Source of the DNA: Syngnathus acus
Taxonomy: Eukaryota > Chordata > Actinopteri > Syngnathiformes > Syngnathidae
DNA: 64,000 nt
Reading direction: 5' to 3'
NCBI RefSeq assembly: GCF_901709675.1
Contig: NC_051105.1
Coordinates: 11,516,604-11,580,603 of the forward strand
Under the pieces are notes generated by a model. That model did not search any database, was not told the DNA's origin, and saw only the letters and a program-made list of their open reading frames with translations. The stretch's first letter is position 1. The number at the start of each line of letters is the position of its first letter. The translations under genes were made by a program, and so were the position numbers. Positions 62,623-64,000 of this stretch are shown piece after piece.

Positions 62623-64000
62623 CCAATCACCAGCCGGAACGTCCGCTAACTTCCATTTCTTTCCCTTTTTTTTTTTTTTCTTCTTGATCAGTTCTTTTTG
62701 TTTTGTTATACAAGCAACTTAAATGCTCAGGAAACCTGGGTCAATCCTGCATTTTTTTGTTTATTTTAAACAGCTGCGAATCAAGTCTTAAAGCCTGCAC
62801 TGCAGTGGTTCAACATTTCAGCTCAGAATTATGGCTAATATACATGATGTGCCTTACATGGTTGCATCTCTTACATGAACCTCTCTTCATTTTTCAAATT
62901 GTTGCCTCCACTCGCTCACTCGTATTGTCGACAGTGTCACTAGTTGCCTCTGTGGCTTGCTGCTTCCCTGCTAATATAACGAGGAGTGAGTGGTTGCTAA
63001 TCATGTTAGCATGTGGAATTGTTACTATGATTAGTAACATCGCCACTTGTTACTGCATCTAGCTGCTTCCATGGCTTGTTCGCTCGCCACTTTGCTAGCA
63101 TATCTAAAGACATCACTGTTGCTTGCTAGTGACCTCCTGGTTGCTAATGTATCAAGCTACATTCAAATTCTTTTGCTAATTTAGCCAATTACTAATGTGC
63201 CTAGTCACCTTTGTGGTTATGACCAGGTCAGTGATGCCTCGTAGCTTTAAACCTGCAATACTTGAATCCAAATCATTAATTTATTTCTCCAAGCAGCCGA
63301 ATGGCCCAATATTAATATATTTGATGTTTTAGTAATTGACATATCAACCAGTTGGAAGCTTGTTGGCACTGCCCAGCTCTGCTTTTTTCCCTCTCTTGTT
63401 GAACTGGTCCTGCTTGCATAATTTGTAAAGGGCGAAATAAATATTTTAATTGGGTACATGACAGTCTAACTCTTCTATTCAGCCTCATGTCTCTTTCATC
63501 CAGAGAATATTCAAAATAGCCGCATTGGGTGCAGCACAGCAAAGAGAATATTACCACAACAGACTCATCCATTCATTTCCTCTACCACACACACTTAGTT
63601 AATTCAACAAAATGTGTAAAGTTTTGCAAATGTGAACATATGCTTTTCTGTATATTGAACAAGGAAGAGTTTGAATTAATTGTCTTGAATTATCCCCAAA
63701 CATCCTATGTCACACTTTGGTAAATTTCAATGAAAAAAATCTAACACTTGACCCCCCCCCCCCCCACACACACACGGGAAATTTATTTATTTATTTATTT
63801 ATTGTCAGATTGACCCAAGAGTAAGTCGTTGCGTTTTTGAGCCATAATTGAGTTATCACTGACCGAACTATTTTTAAAGTGAAGATGCCGGGTGGGATCA
63901 GTGAGTCACCATGGTGAGTGACGTAAATTGTTCTTGGCACCAATGCAACGTTCCTGAAGTTCTGAACACTTTAATCCGAGTAACGTGTTTCTTCATGTCA
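62623..64000. other. eaf2 3' UTR and downstream flank
   Basis: No coding exon was found. The eaf2 3' UTR probably ends after AATAAA at 63436-63441. Between 62930 and 63215 a phrase like CTAGTTGCCTCTGTGGCTTG recurs in decayed form (about 62940, 63060 and 63199), suggesting an old tandem duplication. A poly-C/CA tract (about 63751-63774) and a TTTA microsatellite (63781-63803) follow. Confidence 0.55.
63781..63803. repeat. TTTA microsatellite
   Basis: Five to six ATTT units lie in tandem downstream of eaf2. Confidence 0.85.

Overview
The window is nuclear DNA of a ray-finned (teleost) fish. All genes are split by short GT-AG introns, the proteins are vertebrate-specific families, and the intergenic DNA carries a tRNA-derived SINE, a hAT transposon and many microsatellites. 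Gene density is high (12 protein genes in 64 kb) and introns are mostly 60 to 500 bp, which suits a compact percomorph genome. I cannot name the species. Coding spans below were built exon by exon by matching splice sites and reading frame. For eleven genes the complete or visible exons join in frame; one RhoGEF junction is unresolved.

Layout: (1) 1-4553 (+), 3' part of abi2. (2) 5599-7668 (+), cnot11, whose promoter carries three ZNF143/THAP11-like sites. (3) 7782-9088, a 1.3 kb hAT element with a perfect 8 bp target-site duplication, lying between the 3' ends of cnot11 and lcp1. (4) 9393-12642 (-), lcp1 (L-plastin). (5) 14410-18525 (-), nek5. (6) 19265-22148 (+), dhrs12, head to head with nek5. 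(7) 23395-26449 (-), wdfy2. (8) 28111-34112 (+), ints6, head to head with wdfy2. (9) 35894-38509 (-), serpine3. (10) 40086-41361 (+), an unnamed trihelix (Myb/SANT-like) DNA-binding protein. (11) 42045-45289 (-), fam124a. (12) 45997-47580 (+), translin (tsn), head to head with fam124a. (13) 50039-55519 (-), a DH-PH Rho exchange factor that I cannot assign to a named gene. (14) 60910-62622 (+), eaf2.

The segment lcp1-nek5-dhrs12-wdfy2-ints6-serpine3-fam124a corresponds to a gene neighbourhood on human 13q14 (established knowledge), so it is an old vertebrate linkage block. Here it is flanked by genes whose human counterparts lie on chromosomes 2 and 3. The genes do not form one pathway: they cover actin regulation (abi2, lcp1, the RhoGEF), RNA metabolism and transcription (cnot11, ints6, tsn, eaf2), cilium or cell-cycle signalling (nek5), endosomes (wdfy2), a secreted protease inhibitor (serpine3) and less-known proteins.

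The observations most worth a second look are: a perfect RFX X-box upstream of nek5; the tripled ZNF143/THAP11 site at cnot11; loss of the second EF-hand loop in L-plastin; a NEK1-like C-terminus with an internal duplication in nek5; a CX2CX12CX2C cluster just before the DH domain of the unnamed RhoGEF; and the hAT derivative that fuses the two ends of a transposase. I saw no CRISPR array, tRNA gene, rRNA or clearly new multi-gene system.
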